NCBI GenBank assembly: GCA_964368985.1
Contig: CAYJDW010000003.1
Location: 1 to 64,000, forward strand
Direction: 5' to 3'
Source: G023898405 sp964368985
GTDB lineage: Bacteria; Myxococcota; UBA727; JABDBI01
Length of the DNA: 64,000 nucleotides
Every line of letters starts with the position of its first letter. Position 1 is the first letter of the stretch. The notes beneath the pieces were generated by a model that was not told the origin of the DNA, searched no databases, and saw nothing but the letters and a program-made list of their open reading frames with translations. A program made the translations under genes and the position numbers. Below are positions 39,900 to 49,233 of this stretch, in pieces.

Positions 39900-40757
39900 T
39901 TATTTAGACTGTGGCTTCATTATTTTCACCACTAAATCATAAGCCAAACTTTTCTTCATATGAAAAGTGCTGACCAGCAATTTGGTTACATCCTTGGTAG
40001 AGAGCCCTTCAGCGATTTTATTTTCAATCAACGTCGCTATTTCGCCTGCTTGATCAGCTTCCTGATGAGCCAATAAAAGTGGTCCTGCTTCCACCACCAC
40101 CACGCATTCGCCTTTTTCCATAAAAGGGGGCGTGAGAACTTGGCCTAACTCACCTCGATGGAAAGTCTCATATAATTTGGTAAGTTCGCGAGCAACGACG
40201 ACACGGCGAGGACCGAGGAGATCGAAGAGATCTTTAAGCAAAGTGGCAATGCGCTGAGGAGCTTCATAAATTACTAAAGCGAGCTCAGCTTCGGCCGAAG
40301 AGAGAATTAATTTTTTTCTAAGGCCACCTTTTTGCGGCAAAAAACCCAAAAAAGCAAAACGCGTAGTATCAATCCCTGCCCCCATGATGGCGCTTGTGAG
40401 AGCTGAGGGCCCAGGAATCACTTCGACGTCTAATCCTGCATTCACCACGGCTTGCACCAAAAGCGAACCCGGATCACTGATCACAGGACAGCCCGCATCC
40501 GAGAGTACCAACACATTTTCATTGGCATTTAAGCGCTCAATCACGACGGTGGCGCGGTGCTCTTCCATTTGGGAATGACAAGAAATTACTTTTGCCGCAG
40601 CTTTTAATTGAATGCCCAAATAATTGATCAGTTTTAATGCCGAGCGGGTATCTTCCGCCAAAATCAAATCGGCTTTTTTTAGCTCTTCGATAGCGCGCGC
40701 GGAAATATCACGCACATTGCCAATCGGAGTGGCCACTACTTTAAGTTTGCTCGCCAT
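39900..40757 (-). CDS. rsmI: 16S rRNA 2'-O-ribose C1402 methyltransferase
   Basis: A 285-residue SAM-dependent tetrapyrrole-methylase-fold enzyme that methylates the ribose of C1402 in the ribosomal P site. Diagnostic sequence includes the N-terminal KLKVVATPIGNVRDIS, ADLILAEDTRSALKLI, the SAM-loop LSDAGCPVISDPG and the IPGPSALTSA turn. The length is normal. The gene starts directly after the yraN stop with no spacer, in the order rplS-rnhB-yraN-rsmI, so it is cotranscribed with translation and repair genes. Identification is secure. Confidence 0.96.
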   Translation of the reverse strand: MASKLKVVATPIGNVRDISARAIEELKKADLILAEDTRSALKLINYLGIQLKAAAKVISCHSQMEEHRATVVIERLNANENVLVLSDAGCPVISDPGSLLVQAVVNAGLDVEVIPGPSALTSAIMGAGIDTTRFAFLGFLPQKGGLRKKLILSSAEAELALVIYEAPQRIATLLKDLFDLLGPRRVVVARELTKLYETFHRGELGQVLTPPFMEKGECVVVVEAGPLLLAHQEADQAGEIATLIENKIAEGLSTKDVTKLLVSTFHMKKSLAYDLVVKIMKPQSK

Positions 40758-41117
40758 TTAATAAGCCTCGGCCCAGAATGCATCTTTGATATGATCAATA
40801 ACCAGCTTATCGGGCGCACCCACCATAGAAATCACGTCAAAACGACAGTTGGGGGTGGGAGAAATTTTTTGCAAAAAAGCTTGAGCGGCCTTAATAATTT
40901 TTCGCTGTTTGGATTTGGTCACTGCCTCGAAAGGCATGCCATAAGAAATATTAAGGCGATGTTTAACTTCCACGAACACCAGCGTCTCGCCATCTTTAGC
41001 AACTAAATCAAGTTCACCAAATGCATAGGTGACATTGCGGGCGATGATGCGAAATCCGAGCTTTTCTAAAAACTGGGCGGCAAGATTTTCCGAAGTTTTT
41101 CCCGATTCTCTACTCAT
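40758..41117 (-). CDS. yraN: YraN/UPF0102 family nuclease-like protein
   Basis: A 119-residue protein of the UPF0102 family, which has a restriction-endonuclease-like fold. The core GELDLVAKDGETLVFVEVK carries the E-x-D then E-V-K acidic/lysine pattern expected of the nuclease fold, after an N-terminal helix with GKTSENLAAQFLEKLGF. Its biochemical role is not firmly established; Holliday-junction-resolvase-like activity has been suggested. It overlaps rnhB by 4 bp (ATGA), consistent with translational coupling. Confidence 0.93.
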   Translation of the reverse strand: MSRESGKTSENLAAQFLEKLGFRIIARNVTYAFGELDLVAKDGETLVFVEVKHRLNISYGMPFEAVTKSKQRKIIKAAQAFLQKISPTPNCRFDVISMVGAPDKLVIDHIKDAFWAEAY

Positions 41118-41719
41118 AAAAGACTCGGAGAGCGCAAAGGCTCATAACTCAAACGGTGAATCGGACACGGGCCTAAGGTCGCCAGTGCGTTCATATGCAT
41201 GGCAGTGCCATAGCCTTTGTGTGATTCAAACCCATAGCCGGGATAAAGTTTATCAAATTCTTTCATCAAGCGATCACGATGCACTTTGGCCACAATTGAG
41301 GCAGCCATAATGCTTGGCACCAAGGAATCACCTTTGACGATAGCGCGCTGTTTGACCGGCACCACACCGGGGATCAAAATATTGCCGTCAATGAGGGCCC
41401 AATCTAGCTGCATTTTTTGGCTAATTTCCATCAAAACATTTTTCATGGCCAAAAGCGTTGCACGCAAAATATTTATGCGATCAATATTGCGTGCATCTAC
41501 TTCGGAAATAGCTACCGCCAAAGCATGTTGGTTGATTTCGCAAAAGAGTTCTTCACGAGCTTTTTCGCTGAGTTTTTTGGAATCGTTGAGGCCCGCAATT
41601 GGATGATGGCGGTCAAGCACAACGCCTGCCGCCACCACTGGACCCGCCAAAGGCCCCCGACCCGCCTCGTCAATACCAACCACTAGATGCGTTTCATATT
41701 CACTGAGGTCAAAGGTCAT
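41114..41719 (-). CDS. rnhB: Ribonuclease HII
   Basis: A 201-residue endonuclease that removes ribonucleotides from DNA and cleaves RNA in RNA-DNA hybrids. The catalytic N-terminal block GIDEAGRGPLAGPVVAA supplies the Asp-Glu pair; NDSKKLS and VKGDSLVPSIMAASIVAKVHR supply later active-site residues. The frame is open 33 codons further upstream, but that would run into rplS and is atypical, so ATG 41719 is chosen. It starts 10 bp after rplS and overlaps yraN by 4 bp. Confidence 0.96.
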   Translation of the reverse strand: MTFDLSEYETHLVVGIDEAGRGPLAGPVVAAGVVLDRHHPIAGLNDSKKLSEKAREELFCEINQHALAVAISEVDARNIDRINILRATLLAMKNVLMEISQKMQLDWALIDGNILIPGVVPVKQRAIVKGDSLVPSIMAASIVAKVHRDRLMKEFDKLYPGYGFESHKGYGTAMHMNALATLGPCPIHRLSYEPLRSPSLL

Positions 41720-41729
41720 GGGGATTTTA

Positions 41730-42104
41730 CTACGCCTTAACTGGCCTGTTAAAATCCTGACGCTCTTTAATACGAGCTTTCTTACCGCGCAGATCACGCA
41801 AATAATAAAGTTTTGCACGTCTTACGCGACCAGTTTGTGCCACTTCGATCTTTTCGACACGTGGGCTCGCAAGCGGGAATACACGTTCCACGCCGTCGCC
41901 AAAGCTGATTTTACGCACACGAATCGAAGCGCGATTGCCCCCACGACGGTGAGCGATCAACACGCCTTCAAACACCTGGGTACGTTCTTTATCGCCTTCA
42001 GAAATGCGGAAGAAAACTCTAATAGTGTCGCCGATACGAAACTTCGGATAATCCGTACGAATATTGGCGCTCTCAATCTTTTGAATAATGCTTGGTGCTG
42101 ACAT
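41730..42104 (-). CDS. rplS: 50S ribosomal protein L19
   Basis: A 124-residue ribosomal protein at the interface of the large and small subunits. Typical blocks are FRIGDTIRVFFRISEGDKER, QVFEGVLIAHRRGG, SIRVRKISFGDGVERVFPL and KIEVAQTGRVRRAKLYYLR. It heads the rplS-rnhB-yraN-rsmI group; trmD, its usual upstream partner, is not next to it. The 164-bp upstream gap contains a GGTGGG/CCCACC inverted repeat on the coding strand that could belong to a leader or to the end of the preceding gene. Confidence 0.97.
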   Translation of the reverse strand: MSAPSIIQKIESANIRTDYPKFRIGDTIRVFFRISEGDKERTQVFEGVLIAHRRGGNRASIRVRKISFGDGVERVFPLASPRVEKIEVAQTGRVRRAKLYYLRDLRGKKARIKERQDFNRPVKA

Positions 42105-42268
42105 AATAATGTTCCCGTAAACCTATAAAACAGTTCTGACAAATTTTTACGCGATTGGAGGCTTACTGTAGTCATGGCAAAAGATCAATGCCACTGGTGG
42201 GCCTATTTTCACCCCAGGTTTAAAGACCCACCTATTTTTCGCTTAATTATTTCTTATTATTATATATA

Positions 42269-43306
42269 TTAAACAACAATATCTGCCACTATTTCCAAGG
42301 CTTTCTCAATATCTGCCATGGAAAGATCGCGATGGCTAACGGCGCGGAAACGATTCTCATCGAAACAAGAAAAACGTAAACCCCGTGCTTTTGTTAATTC
42401 ATTAAAAGCCGCTGGATCGCCCCCCTGAGGCGCCAGGGAAAAAAATACCATGTTGGTAGAGGGATTTAGATCTTCCACTAAAATACCAGGGATTTTAGCC
42501 AGACCCTGCGCCAAGCGGGTGGCTTTTTCATGATCCTGAGCGAGGTCGGGCAAATGATGCTCTAGGGCAAATAAAGCCGCCCCTGCAAGCATGCCGCTTT
42601 GTCGCATCGCACCGCCAAAAATCTGCTTGAGCTTACGCACCCGGGCAAAATCTTTGGCATCAAAAGCCAGGACCGCACCGCTAGGGCAGCCCAAACCTTT
42701 GGAAAAACAAATAGTTATTGAATCAAAACCGGCTGCAAGGTGCGCTGCATCGCACTCGGTCTTCACCGCCGCATTAAAAAGCCGAGAACCATCTAAATGA
42801 CTTTTAATCCCTTTGGACTTTGCATAGTCCGTTACTTCCTGAAGCATCGCTAAGGGCCAAGCACAGCCGCCCCCAGCATTGGTGGTATTTTCTACGATCA
42901 AAAGGCCAGTTTTCGGCGAATTAGGAGAAGGTCTATCACGAAACCGAAGCCTCACTTCATCAGCACCAAAAATACCTGATTTGCTCGGAATCATGCGCGC
43001 CTGCACATGGGAGTGAAAAGCCGCGCCCCCACCCTCTGCGTTAAAAATATGACAATGCTCATGGGCGATCACTTCATCCCCCGGCTCAGTATGCAGCTTG
43101 ACTGCAATTTGATTCGCCATGGTGGCCGAAGGAAAAAATAAAGCACAACTTTTCCCCAAACGCTCAGCCATCATCGTTTCCAGCTTCTTCGTAGTCGGAT
43201 CCTCACCAAGCTGCTCATCACCAAGCAGCGCTTCCATCATCGCTTGCTTCATAGCGGCCGATGGCTTGGTTGCAGTATCGGAAAAAAGATCGATGCCTTT
43301 AAACAT
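42269..43306 (-). CDS. ltaE: Low-specificity L-threonine aldolase
   Basis: A 345-residue PLP enzyme of the beta-eliminating lyase family that cleaves threonine or allo-threonine to glycine and acetaldehyde. The PLP lysine lies in ITICFSKGLGCPSGAVL; other family blocks are FSDTATKPSAAMKQAM, EHCHIFNAEGGGAAF and SHLDGSRLFNAAV. The start has GAGGAA six bases upstream. Its glycine product could feed the glycine cleavage proteins at 62-63.6 kb, and PLP could come from pdxH at the start of the window. It is transcribed in the same direction as rplS but separated by 164 bp. Confidence 0.92.
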   Translation of the reverse strand: MFKGIDLFSDTATKPSAAMKQAMMEALLGDEQLGEDPTTKKLETMMAERLGKSCALFFPSATMANQIAVKLHTEPGDEVIAHEHCHIFNAEGGGAAFHSHVQARMIPSKSGIFGADEVRLRFRDRPSPNSPKTGLLIVENTTNAGGGCAWPLAMLQEVTDYAKSKGIKSHLDGSRLFNAAVKTECDAAHLAAGFDSITICFSKGLGCPSGAVLAFDAKDFARVRKLKQIFGGAMRQSGMLAGAALFALEHHLPDLAQDHEKATRLAQGLAKIPGILVEDLNPSTNMVFFSLAPQGGDPAAFNELTKARGLRFSCFDENRFRAVSHRDLSMADIEKALEIVADIVV

Positions 43307-43388
43307 GGATTCCTCGCTCGTTTGCAGGGGACACTATTAAGTAATGAATTACTAAGAATATGTCCACTGCAACAGATGAAGACTATGT

Positions 43389-44687
43389 TTATTCATAGAG
43401 CTCGGTTTCTTTTCCATTTACTCTGCACGATGAAATATAAATATTAAACTGTCTTCCAAATTTCGGAGTATCGCCATGAATCTCTATAAGTCGACGCGAT
43501 TGAGCAATTGTCACGTACATACTGAATCCTTTAGCGTCGTGACTTGTAGAAATTAAATTGGTGTTTTTCAGATAACGAGATCTTAGTTCTTCCAAAGAAA
43601 TATTTTTACGAGAAAAAAGTAGCATGCCTTGCTTAATAAAGAGTGGATAGGAATCATCAACGTCAATGCACGGAGTTTCTCCAAAATTGAGCGGTCCCCT
43701 TAAAGTCGGCTTCTGAAAAAATGTTATAGCAAGCGTATTAGGCATTTCTGAATCTGTTAGCTTTAGGGTCAACACGGCCCAAGGATCTTCGTGATCCACA
43801 GCAAATACTTTGAGTTCATATACTTCGCCCGTAGTCGAATAACCCCGAAGGCTCGCCTTGGCATCGAGCCACGGAAAAAAAGTCATTAGAAATTTCTGAA
43901 GCGCTAGCGGAAGATCTTCGTTATTGGCGACACCACTCCGCCCAGAAGACGCGATTTCAATTAAATTAACCAGATCAAAGAGATTTTCATCTTCTGGCAA
44001 GATTTGCAGCGGTGCTTGTTCTACCACCGTTAATGGTGGGTATGATAATTGCATAGAAAATGAGGCGTCGTTATTCACTGCGCTAAATCTTGCTGGATAG
44101 TCAATCATCGAAGAATCCTGCTCCGCTGCTTCTTCTTCAAAGTCGCTCTCTTCACTTTCCTCTGAAGCGTTATTTTCCACCGTGTCCGTTGCCTCATTTG
44201 AGTGCCCACTCCCAATGTTCTCCAAAATGTTAAGATCTTCGACGTTGAATATAGGCAAGGAAGGATAGGGAAACCAACAATAAATCGGATTTGGTCCTTC
44301 GCCGGAGAGTTCCTTCCAAAAAAAGAAGATTTTTAAAGTTCTCAGTGCAGTGTTGGAATTAGGCTTTTTACGTCTTGGATTGTATTTTGCGACCATGAAA
44401 TCATCAAATTTTCTTTTAGCGCTGCTTTGATTGAATCTCGTGGTGTCTACGTCAATAAATTTTTTGCAAAAATGGTCAAAATCCTCCCAATTCTTTACTT
44501 GATAAAGAGTTTCCTTGTTCACGACATTTAACGAGTCATTCACCACACATATTTTATTTTCCTGGCGCAATTCTTTGAAGGCTGTGGTTGCCTCTAGAAA
44601 TTCCTTTGTCCATTTAGCCGGTGCAGAAAGAAGTTGAGTGCTGGCGAACATTAAGAACAATAAAAACAATGTAGAAATATATTTCAT
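43389..44687 (-). CDS. Secreted hypothetical protein, 432 residues
   Basis: Not recognised. A signal peptide (MKYISTLFLLFLMFASTQLL, cleavage near LSA) indicates export. The middle (about 165-195) is strongly acidic (ASEESEESDFEEEAAEQD), and the C-terminal 75 residues end in RLIEIHGDTPKFGRQFNIYI then SSCRVNGKE. That C-terminal block is repeated in the neighbouring gene (EIHGDTGKLGDQFTLYISSC), so the two are tandem paralogues with a shared terminal domain. GGAGG lies about 12 bases before the start. Function is unknown; a shared exported binding module is a guess. Confidence 0.75.
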   Translation of the reverse strand: MKYISTLFLLFLMFASTQLLSAPAKWTKEFLEATTAFKELRQENKICVVNDSLNVVNKETLYQVKNWEDFDHFCKKFIDVDTTRFNQSSAKRKFDDFMVAKYNPRRKKPNSNTALRTLKIFFFWKELSGEGPNPIYCWFPYPSLPIFNVEDLNILENIGSGHSNEATDTVENNASEESEESDFEEEAAEQDSSMIDYPARFSAVNNDASFSMQLSYPPLTVVEQAPLQILPEDENLFDLVNLIEIASSGRSGVANNEDLPLALQKFLMTFFPWLDAKASLRGYSTTGEVYELKVFAVDHEDPWAVLTLKLTDSEMPNTLAITFFQKPTLRGPLNFGETPCIDVDDSYPLFIKQGMLLFSRKNISLEELRSRYLKNTNLISTSHDAKGFSMYVTIAQSRRLIEIHGDTPKFGRQFNIYISSCRVNGKETELYE

Positions 44688-44742
44688 AAGGCTTTTAAAC
44701 CTCCTAGTTATCTAAAAAATTTGAATACAATATTTTTAACGA

Positions 44743-45020
44743 TCAATTGCTTAATTTAAATTCTTTTCCATTTAATCTGCAAGAAGAAATATAAAGGGTA
44801 AATTGGTCTCCCAATTTCCCGGTATCTCCATGAATTTCAAAGAGGTTCTTTTCTTGAGTGTCGCTCGCGTAGATACTAAACTCATCGTTAGAATTTTGCA
44901 TAATAATGTGGGTCAGGTCTTCTAAATAATAGGAAGCAAAATCATTTATCTTAAAAGCTGTGCGAGAATGAAGCAGGGTATTTTGATTAATAGAAGAAGG
45001 AAATAGTCCGTCAGATTCCA
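44743..45020 (-). CDS. C-terminal part of a paralogous secreted hypothetical protein (cut by gap)
   Basis: The last 92 or so codons of a gene whose middle is lost in the assembly gap. It ends with ASDTQEKNLFEIHGDTGK, then LGDQFTLYISSCRLNGKE, closely matching the C-terminus of the 43389-44687 protein. Whether it joins the 5' piece at 45121-45210 is likely but unproven, because the gap length is a placeholder. It lies 55 bp upstream of its paralogue on the same strand. Confidence 0.65.
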
Positions 45021-45120
45021 NNNNNNNNNNNNNNNNNNNNNNNNNNNNNNNNNNNNNNNNNNNNNNNNNNNNNNNNNNNNNNNNNNNNNNNNNNNNNNNN
45101 NNNNNNNNNNNNNNNNNNNN
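45021..45120. other. Assembly gap (100 N)
   Basis: Exactly 100 undetermined bases, a conventional filler for a gap of unknown length. It interrupts a secreted-protein gene, and repeated paralogous sequence on both sides may have caused the break. Confidence 0.98.
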
Positions 45121-45210
45121 CAGTGATTCAACATTTTTTTGCATTGCCTGAAGAGGAAGTGGAAGAAGAATTAAGAAGCAAAATGCAACATAATTAGCAA
45201 TAGTTTTCAT
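45121..45210 (-). CDS. N-terminal part of a secreted hypothetical protein (cut by gap)
   Basis: ATG 45210 opens a signal peptide (MKTIANYVAFCFLILLPLPL then QAMQKNVESL) and runs into the gap. It is probably the 5' end of the gene ending at 44743, which would make that gene a full paralogue of its neighbour. The frame can extend to 45267, but that adds a second hydrophobic stretch and is less likely. Confidence 0.6.
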
Positions 45211-45417
45211 AATAACCAAAAAAATTAAATAGAGTAAAAAAAAACTTGCTGGTAAATTTAAATACAATTGTTGTCAACCATCCAGGGTTCTCAACGGCCT
45301 ATCAATCACTTTTCTTCCTCACCCAAAACCTATCACCTGGAGTTGAATAGCCATCAGCCGGGCCAAAGTCGAGCTAAGAAGTTGATATTTGTTAGCGGAT
45401 CCACTTCATCCGACAAA

Positions 45418-46674
45418 TTAAAAATTAGGAATCAAATGATCAGAAGCGATTTCCAATAACTGCCCCCGCAATTCACCAACCGTATAGAGCGAACCGCAAA
45501 CGAGCACTACCGAATGGCTTTCTTGAGCGCTTTCTATTACCTCGTCCCACGAGGAAAAATTGCTTAATTTTTCCGGATCCACACCTTGTTCAATGAAAAG
45601 ACATTCCAAGTTTTCGAGCTTTTCTGCCCGGGGATTTTGGGACATGTGGACAAAAATATGATGGAAATCATTTTTCTCCGTCAACAAAGAAATTTTTTCC
45701 TGCGTCGTAGCTCCCGTGAGTGAGCCATAAACCAAGAGCAGTGGCTGGTTTTTAATACTTGGATCGGCTTTCAGTGCCTTGCTCAGTGCATTGATACCCG
45801 AAGGATTGTGTGCACCATCAAAAATAATTTTAATGCCCTTTTTCATAACCAGCTCATAGCGTCCGGCCCAGCGAACTTTGAGCAAGCCTTGTTTAATTCT
45901 ATCTGGGATCATCCTTAGCCCCAAAGCTTCCACCAAGGCAATGGCAAGACCCGCGTTATGTTTTTGGTGCTCACCCTGTAATCCCAGTGGCCATGAAGCG
46001 GGCTTACTCTGAGTGAGCTCAAAGCCAAGAGTATTTTTTATCTCTCTTATCACCGTGTCCGCACTTGGATGTTGCGGCACACTAATCACTTTTTGCCCGG
46101 GCTGCGCGGCAAGAATTTTTTCCCGCGCAATGGCCTCCATCGTGTCGCCCAAAATATTTTGGTGATCGAAATCGATCATACTCACGCCTAAGACCTGTGC
46201 CCCGATCGCAGTGGTGGCATCAAGACGGCCACCAAGTCCCGCCTCAACAATAACGACTTCCACCTGAGCCTTGGCCGCCAACCACATAAACATGGCCAAA
46301 ATACATTCAAAAAAACTCGCCTCGTCGCCAAGTTGCGTAGCCTTCACTAAAATTTCTTCAGTGGCCAAAATAAAATCCGCTTCGCTCACCTGCAAACCAT
46401 TGATGCGAATACGCTCTCGCGCAGAACTTAAATGTGGACTGGTAAAAAGTGCGCAAGAAATACCATGAGCGAGCACGATGGATTCCGTAAACGCGGCGGT
46501 CGAGCCCTTGCCATTGGTGCCGACAATTTGAACCGTCTTAAACTGGCCCGCTTTAAATCCGGTGGCCTTAAGGAGATCATTAATCCTGTCGAGGCCCAAT
46601 TTTGGATTTGAAGTTCTGTTTAATAATTTTTCCAGAGCTTTTTGATAAGCTGGGGAGCCATATATATTTTCCAT
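45418..46674 (-). CDS. folC: Folylpolyglutamate synthase / dihydrofolate synthase
   Basis: A 418-residue Mur-ligase-family enzyme that adds glutamate to dihydropteroate and/or tetrahydrofolate. The P-loop is IVGTNGKGSTAAF, followed by FTSPHLSSARERIRINGLQV and VEAGLGGRLDATTAIG with the Mg-binding region. The C-terminal half has IIFDGAHNPSGINAL and WAGRYELV. The ATG at 46674 is the start; no strong ribosome-binding site is seen. It is downstream of a terminator that isolates it from the secreted orphan at 46790. It supports the folate-dependent genes purU, purN, folD and gcvT in the window. Confidence 0.95.
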   Translation of the reverse strand: MENIYGSPAYQKALEKLLNRTSNPKLGLDRINDLLKATGFKAGQFKTVQIVGTNGKGSTAAFTESIVLAHGISCALFTSPHLSSARERIRINGLQVSEADFILATEEILVKATQLGDEASFFECILAMFMWLAAKAQVEVVIVEAGLGGRLDATTAIGAQVLGVSMIDFDHQNILGDTMEAIAREKILAAQPGQKVISVPQHPSADTVIREIKNTLGFELTQSKPASWPLGLQGEHQKHNAGLAIALVEALGLRMIPDRIKQGLLKVRWAGRYELVMKKGIKIIFDGAHNPSGINALSKALKADPSIKNQPLLLVYGSLTGATTQEKISLLTEKNDFHHIFVHMSQNPRAEKLENLECLFIEQGVDPEKLSNFSSWDEVIESAQESHSVVLVCGSLYTVGELRGQLLEIASDHLIPNF

Positions 46675-46712
46675 AGGACTGGAAACCTCGGCGGGCTAAT
46701 TTGATTAACCAT

Positions 46713-46749
46713 AAAAAACACACCTATAACCTTTAGGGTCACAGGTGTG
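46713..46749 (-). terminator. Rho-independent terminator
   Basis: On the minus strand CACACCTGTGACCC, TAAA, then GGTTATAGGTGTG form a hairpin immediately followed by TTTTTT. It lies about 40 bp after the stop of the 46790-47260 gene and separates it from folC. Confidence 0.85.
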
Positions 46750-46789
46750 CTGTAAATAACTTCCAGACTAAAAAGGTCAAAAATGGTCG

Positions 46790-47260
46790 TTATTGAATTG
46801 AACAAGCCTTTTGTTGGCCTAATTTTTCATCAAATCTCACGGGAAAGTTATAGCTTAAGCCGCTCAAAACAGTTTTTGTTACGCGTTGGCAATTGTACTC
46901 GCTAATGCTGTACTGATATTTTATTGCAGCATCTTCAAAAGCAGCTACAATTTTATTCCATGCCGTATTATATTCCGATGCACTATCAAAGTTTAAAATA
47001 GTTTCGCAGTCCGCCATAAAGTAATCTTGCTTTCCTATTTTGGCTTGGCTTCCCATAAAACCCATGGGATCTTGTGGTTCGAAATTTAAACCCGTCCCGT
47101 CAGCTCCCCTTATAAACACATGCTGCAAGCTACCCACCCACATTTTGGCTTCCGGCTGCACAATCTCGCTGAGGGGAATCAAGCAAACCTTAATTTCGTA
47201 GCCAGCATTTAATGACAACGCTATCAAACTAAAAAAACAAATAAACAAAGATTTCTTCAT
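46790..47260 (-). CDS. Secreted hypothetical protein, 156 residues
   Basis: Not recognised. ATG 47260, with GGAGAG seven bases before it, begins a signal peptide (MKKSLFICFFSLIALSLNAG). The mature part is about 137 residues with several cysteines. The stretch KYQYSISEYNCQRVTKTVLS places a Cys after Tyr-Asn, a pattern seen in some papain-like or LRAT-like folds, but the rest is too divergent for a call. It is monocistronic, with its own terminator, and divergent from purM. Confidence 0.7.
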   Translation of the reverse strand: MKKSLFICFFSLIALSLNAGYEIKVCLIPLSEIVQPEAKMWVGSLQHVFIRGADGTGLNFEPQDPMGFMGSQAKIGKQDYFMADCETILNFDSASEYNTAWNKIVAAFEDAAIKYQYSISEYNCQRVTKTVLSGLSYNFPVRFDEKLGQQKACSIQ

Positions 47261-47488
47261 TATCTCTCTCCAACTATCCAATATTATTCAAAGCTTTATG
47301 ACTTTAAGTAATTCTAATCCTAAAAGCATCACAAAGATAAGAAGAGCATAATACTCTCATCACCCTCGTCAAGTGCTAGGAAAACTCAAGCTTTTGCCGG
47401 GCTTACACCATAAATGTTGATGGCACCGCACTATACCGTCATATAATTCTTATCTAGGCTTTTTCTACTACTTATGAAGGAGATCGCT

Positions 47489-48541
47489 ATGACTTCCATC
47501 ACCTATCAAGATGCCGGCGTAGATATTGATTATGCCGATCGAAGCATTAAATGTCTCATCCCCAGTCGATCCCGCTCCAAACATGTCATCGCGAGTCCTC
47601 ATGATTTTGCAGGTTTGTTTTCCATAAAAGAACTGGTCAAACATTATGATGATCCAGTATTAGTGGCGAGCACTGATGGCGTAGGTACTAAAGTTCTTGC
47701 CGCTATTGCTTGCGAATCCTATGACGGTTTAGGGCAAGATTTAGTCGCCATGTGTGCCAACGATATCCTCACCAAAGGGGCACTGCCTCTGTTTTTTCTG
47801 GATTATTTCGCCACCGCAAATCTAAAAAGCGTGCCCTTTTCACGATTGGTCAACAGCATGACTGAGGCCTGCGAAGAAATCGATTGTGCGCTCATCGGCG
47901 GTGAAACTGCTGAAATGCCCGCACTTTATGCTCATAAACATTTTGATTTAGCGGGTTTTATTGTCGGTGTGGCGGAGCGTTCTAAAATGCTTGGCCGCCA
48001 CCTCGTGAAAGAAGGTGATGCAGTGATCGGTATCGCATCCTCTGGGCTTCATGCCAATGGTTTTTCGTTGGTGCGAAAAATCATGTTTGAAAACCTTAAA
48101 CATCGGGCCAATGACGTGTTGTGGCAAAGCGAAAAAAGCGTGTCCACCGTTGCTGATGAATTGCTGCGGCCCACTATTCTTTATCAGCATTGCATCACTG
48201 CGCTTAGGAATGCGGGAGTGAAACTCAATGCACTTGCTCATATCACCGGCGGCGGGCTGCTTGGCAACGTGCCACGCATATTGCCTGCCCATCTCACGGC
48301 TGAGCTCGATATTAGCCACATAAAAATCCCAAATATTTTTTCCTATTTGGCAAAAAATGGCCCCGTCGATGAACAAGAAATGCTTAGAACTTTTAATATG
48401 GGCATTGGCATGGTGGCCGTGGTGGATGCAGGCCTGCAAAGTTTGGCCCTCGATATTATCAAGGCGAACCACCAAATAGGCTATGAAATAGGCATTATCA
48501 AGGTCAACGAAGGGAGTCAAAGATGCCAAGTCAAGATGTGA
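47489..48541 (+). CDS. purM: Phosphoribosylformylglycinamidine cyclo-ligase (AIR synthetase)
   Basis: A 350-residue ATP-dependent enzyme making aminoimidazole ribonucleotide, the fifth step of de novo purine synthesis. Typical blocks are ITYQDAGVDIDYAD, VLVASTDGVGTKVLAA, MCANDILTKGALPLFFLDYF, LIGGETAEMPALY and LAHITGGGLLGNVPRILP. ATG 47489 has AAGGAG seven bases upstream; an earlier ATG at 47474 overlaps that site. It overlaps purN by 19 bp, so the two are translationally coupled as in many proteobacteria. Confidence 0.97.
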   Translation: MTSITYQDAGVDIDYADRSIKCLIPSRSRSKHVIASPHDFAGLFSIKELVKHYDDPVLVASTDGVGTKVLAAIACESYDGLGQDLVAMCANDILTKGALPLFFLDYFATANLKSVPFSRLVNSMTEACEEIDCALIGGETAEMPALYAHKHFDLAGFIVGVAERSKMLGRHLVKEGDAVIGIASSGLHANGFSLVRKIMFENLKHRANDVLWQSEKSVSTVADELLRPTILYQHCITALRNAGVKLNALAHITGGGLLGNVPRILPAHLTAELDISHIKIPNIFSYLAKNGPVDEQEMLRTFNMGIGMVAVVDAGLQSLALDIIKANHQIGYEIGIIKVNEGSQRCQVKM

Positions 48542-49233
48542 TTAAGAAAATCGTCGACGCCATTAGTCTCGACAATGATGTTTTGAGAGTTGGCGTGCTG
48601 GTCTCTGGCCTCGGGACTAACCTGCAAGCACTCATCGATTATTCTTGCTCTGAATCAGCTCGTTTTAAGCTCGCTTGCGTCATCTCCAATAATTCCGATG
48701 GAATTGCCTTGAAGCGAGCAAAACTTGCGGGCATCAAGAATCATTTTGTGAATCATCAAGCTTTTTCTAGCCGTCATGAATTTGAACTGGAATTGGCGGA
48801 TTTTTTAATGGAAGCGCAAGTTCATTTGGTGGTCTTGGCAGGCTTTATGCGAAGATTGACGCCGACTTTTTTGTCGCTGTTCAAGCATCGTGTCATAAAT
48901 CTTCACCCATCGCTTTTACCAGATTTTAAAGGGCTTCATGCTATAGAGCAGGCCCTCTGCGCTGGCGTCGATAGGGTTGGGTGCACCGTGCACTTGGTTG
49001 ACGAAGCTATCGATCGTGGCGATATCATTGAGCAATTTTCCTGCGCCATCAAACCCAAAAGTCGCATCGAACTCGTGAAGAAAAAAATCCACCAGCTCGA
49101 GCATGAACTTTTGCCTAAGGTTGTAAATAAAATTGCCATCCAGGCGCTAGAGAAAAGTTCTCTTGAACAGTTCAACATTGCGGCCAAAAACTATGCCGCA
49201 GATTATGGAACTAATGCACGCCAAGGCGACTGA
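48523..49233 (+). CDS. purN: Phosphoribosylglycinamide formyltransferase
   Basis: A 236-residue enzyme that transfers formyl from 10-formyl-THF to GAR, the third step of purine synthesis. The nucleotide-binding start is RVGVLVSGLGTNLQALIDY; the catalytic block is HRVINLHPSLLPDFKG, with the Asn and His, and the Asp lies in DRGDIIEQF. About 25 extra residues at the C-terminus run across the end of the convergent phosphatidyltransferase gene, an 87-bp overlap that is unusual but open in both frames. PurU competes for the same folate substrate. Confidence 0.95.
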   Translation: MPSQDVIKKIVDAISLDNDVLRVGVLVSGLGTNLQALIDYSCSESARFKLACVISNNSDGIALKRAKLAGIKNHFVNHQAFSSRHEFELELADFLMEAQVHLVVLAGFMRRLTPTFLSLFKHRVINLHPSLLPDFKGLHAIEQALCAGVDRVGCTVHLVDEAIDRGDIIEQFSCAIKPKSRIELVKKKIHQLEHELLPKVVNKIAIQALEKSSLEQFNIAAKNYAADYGTNARQGD

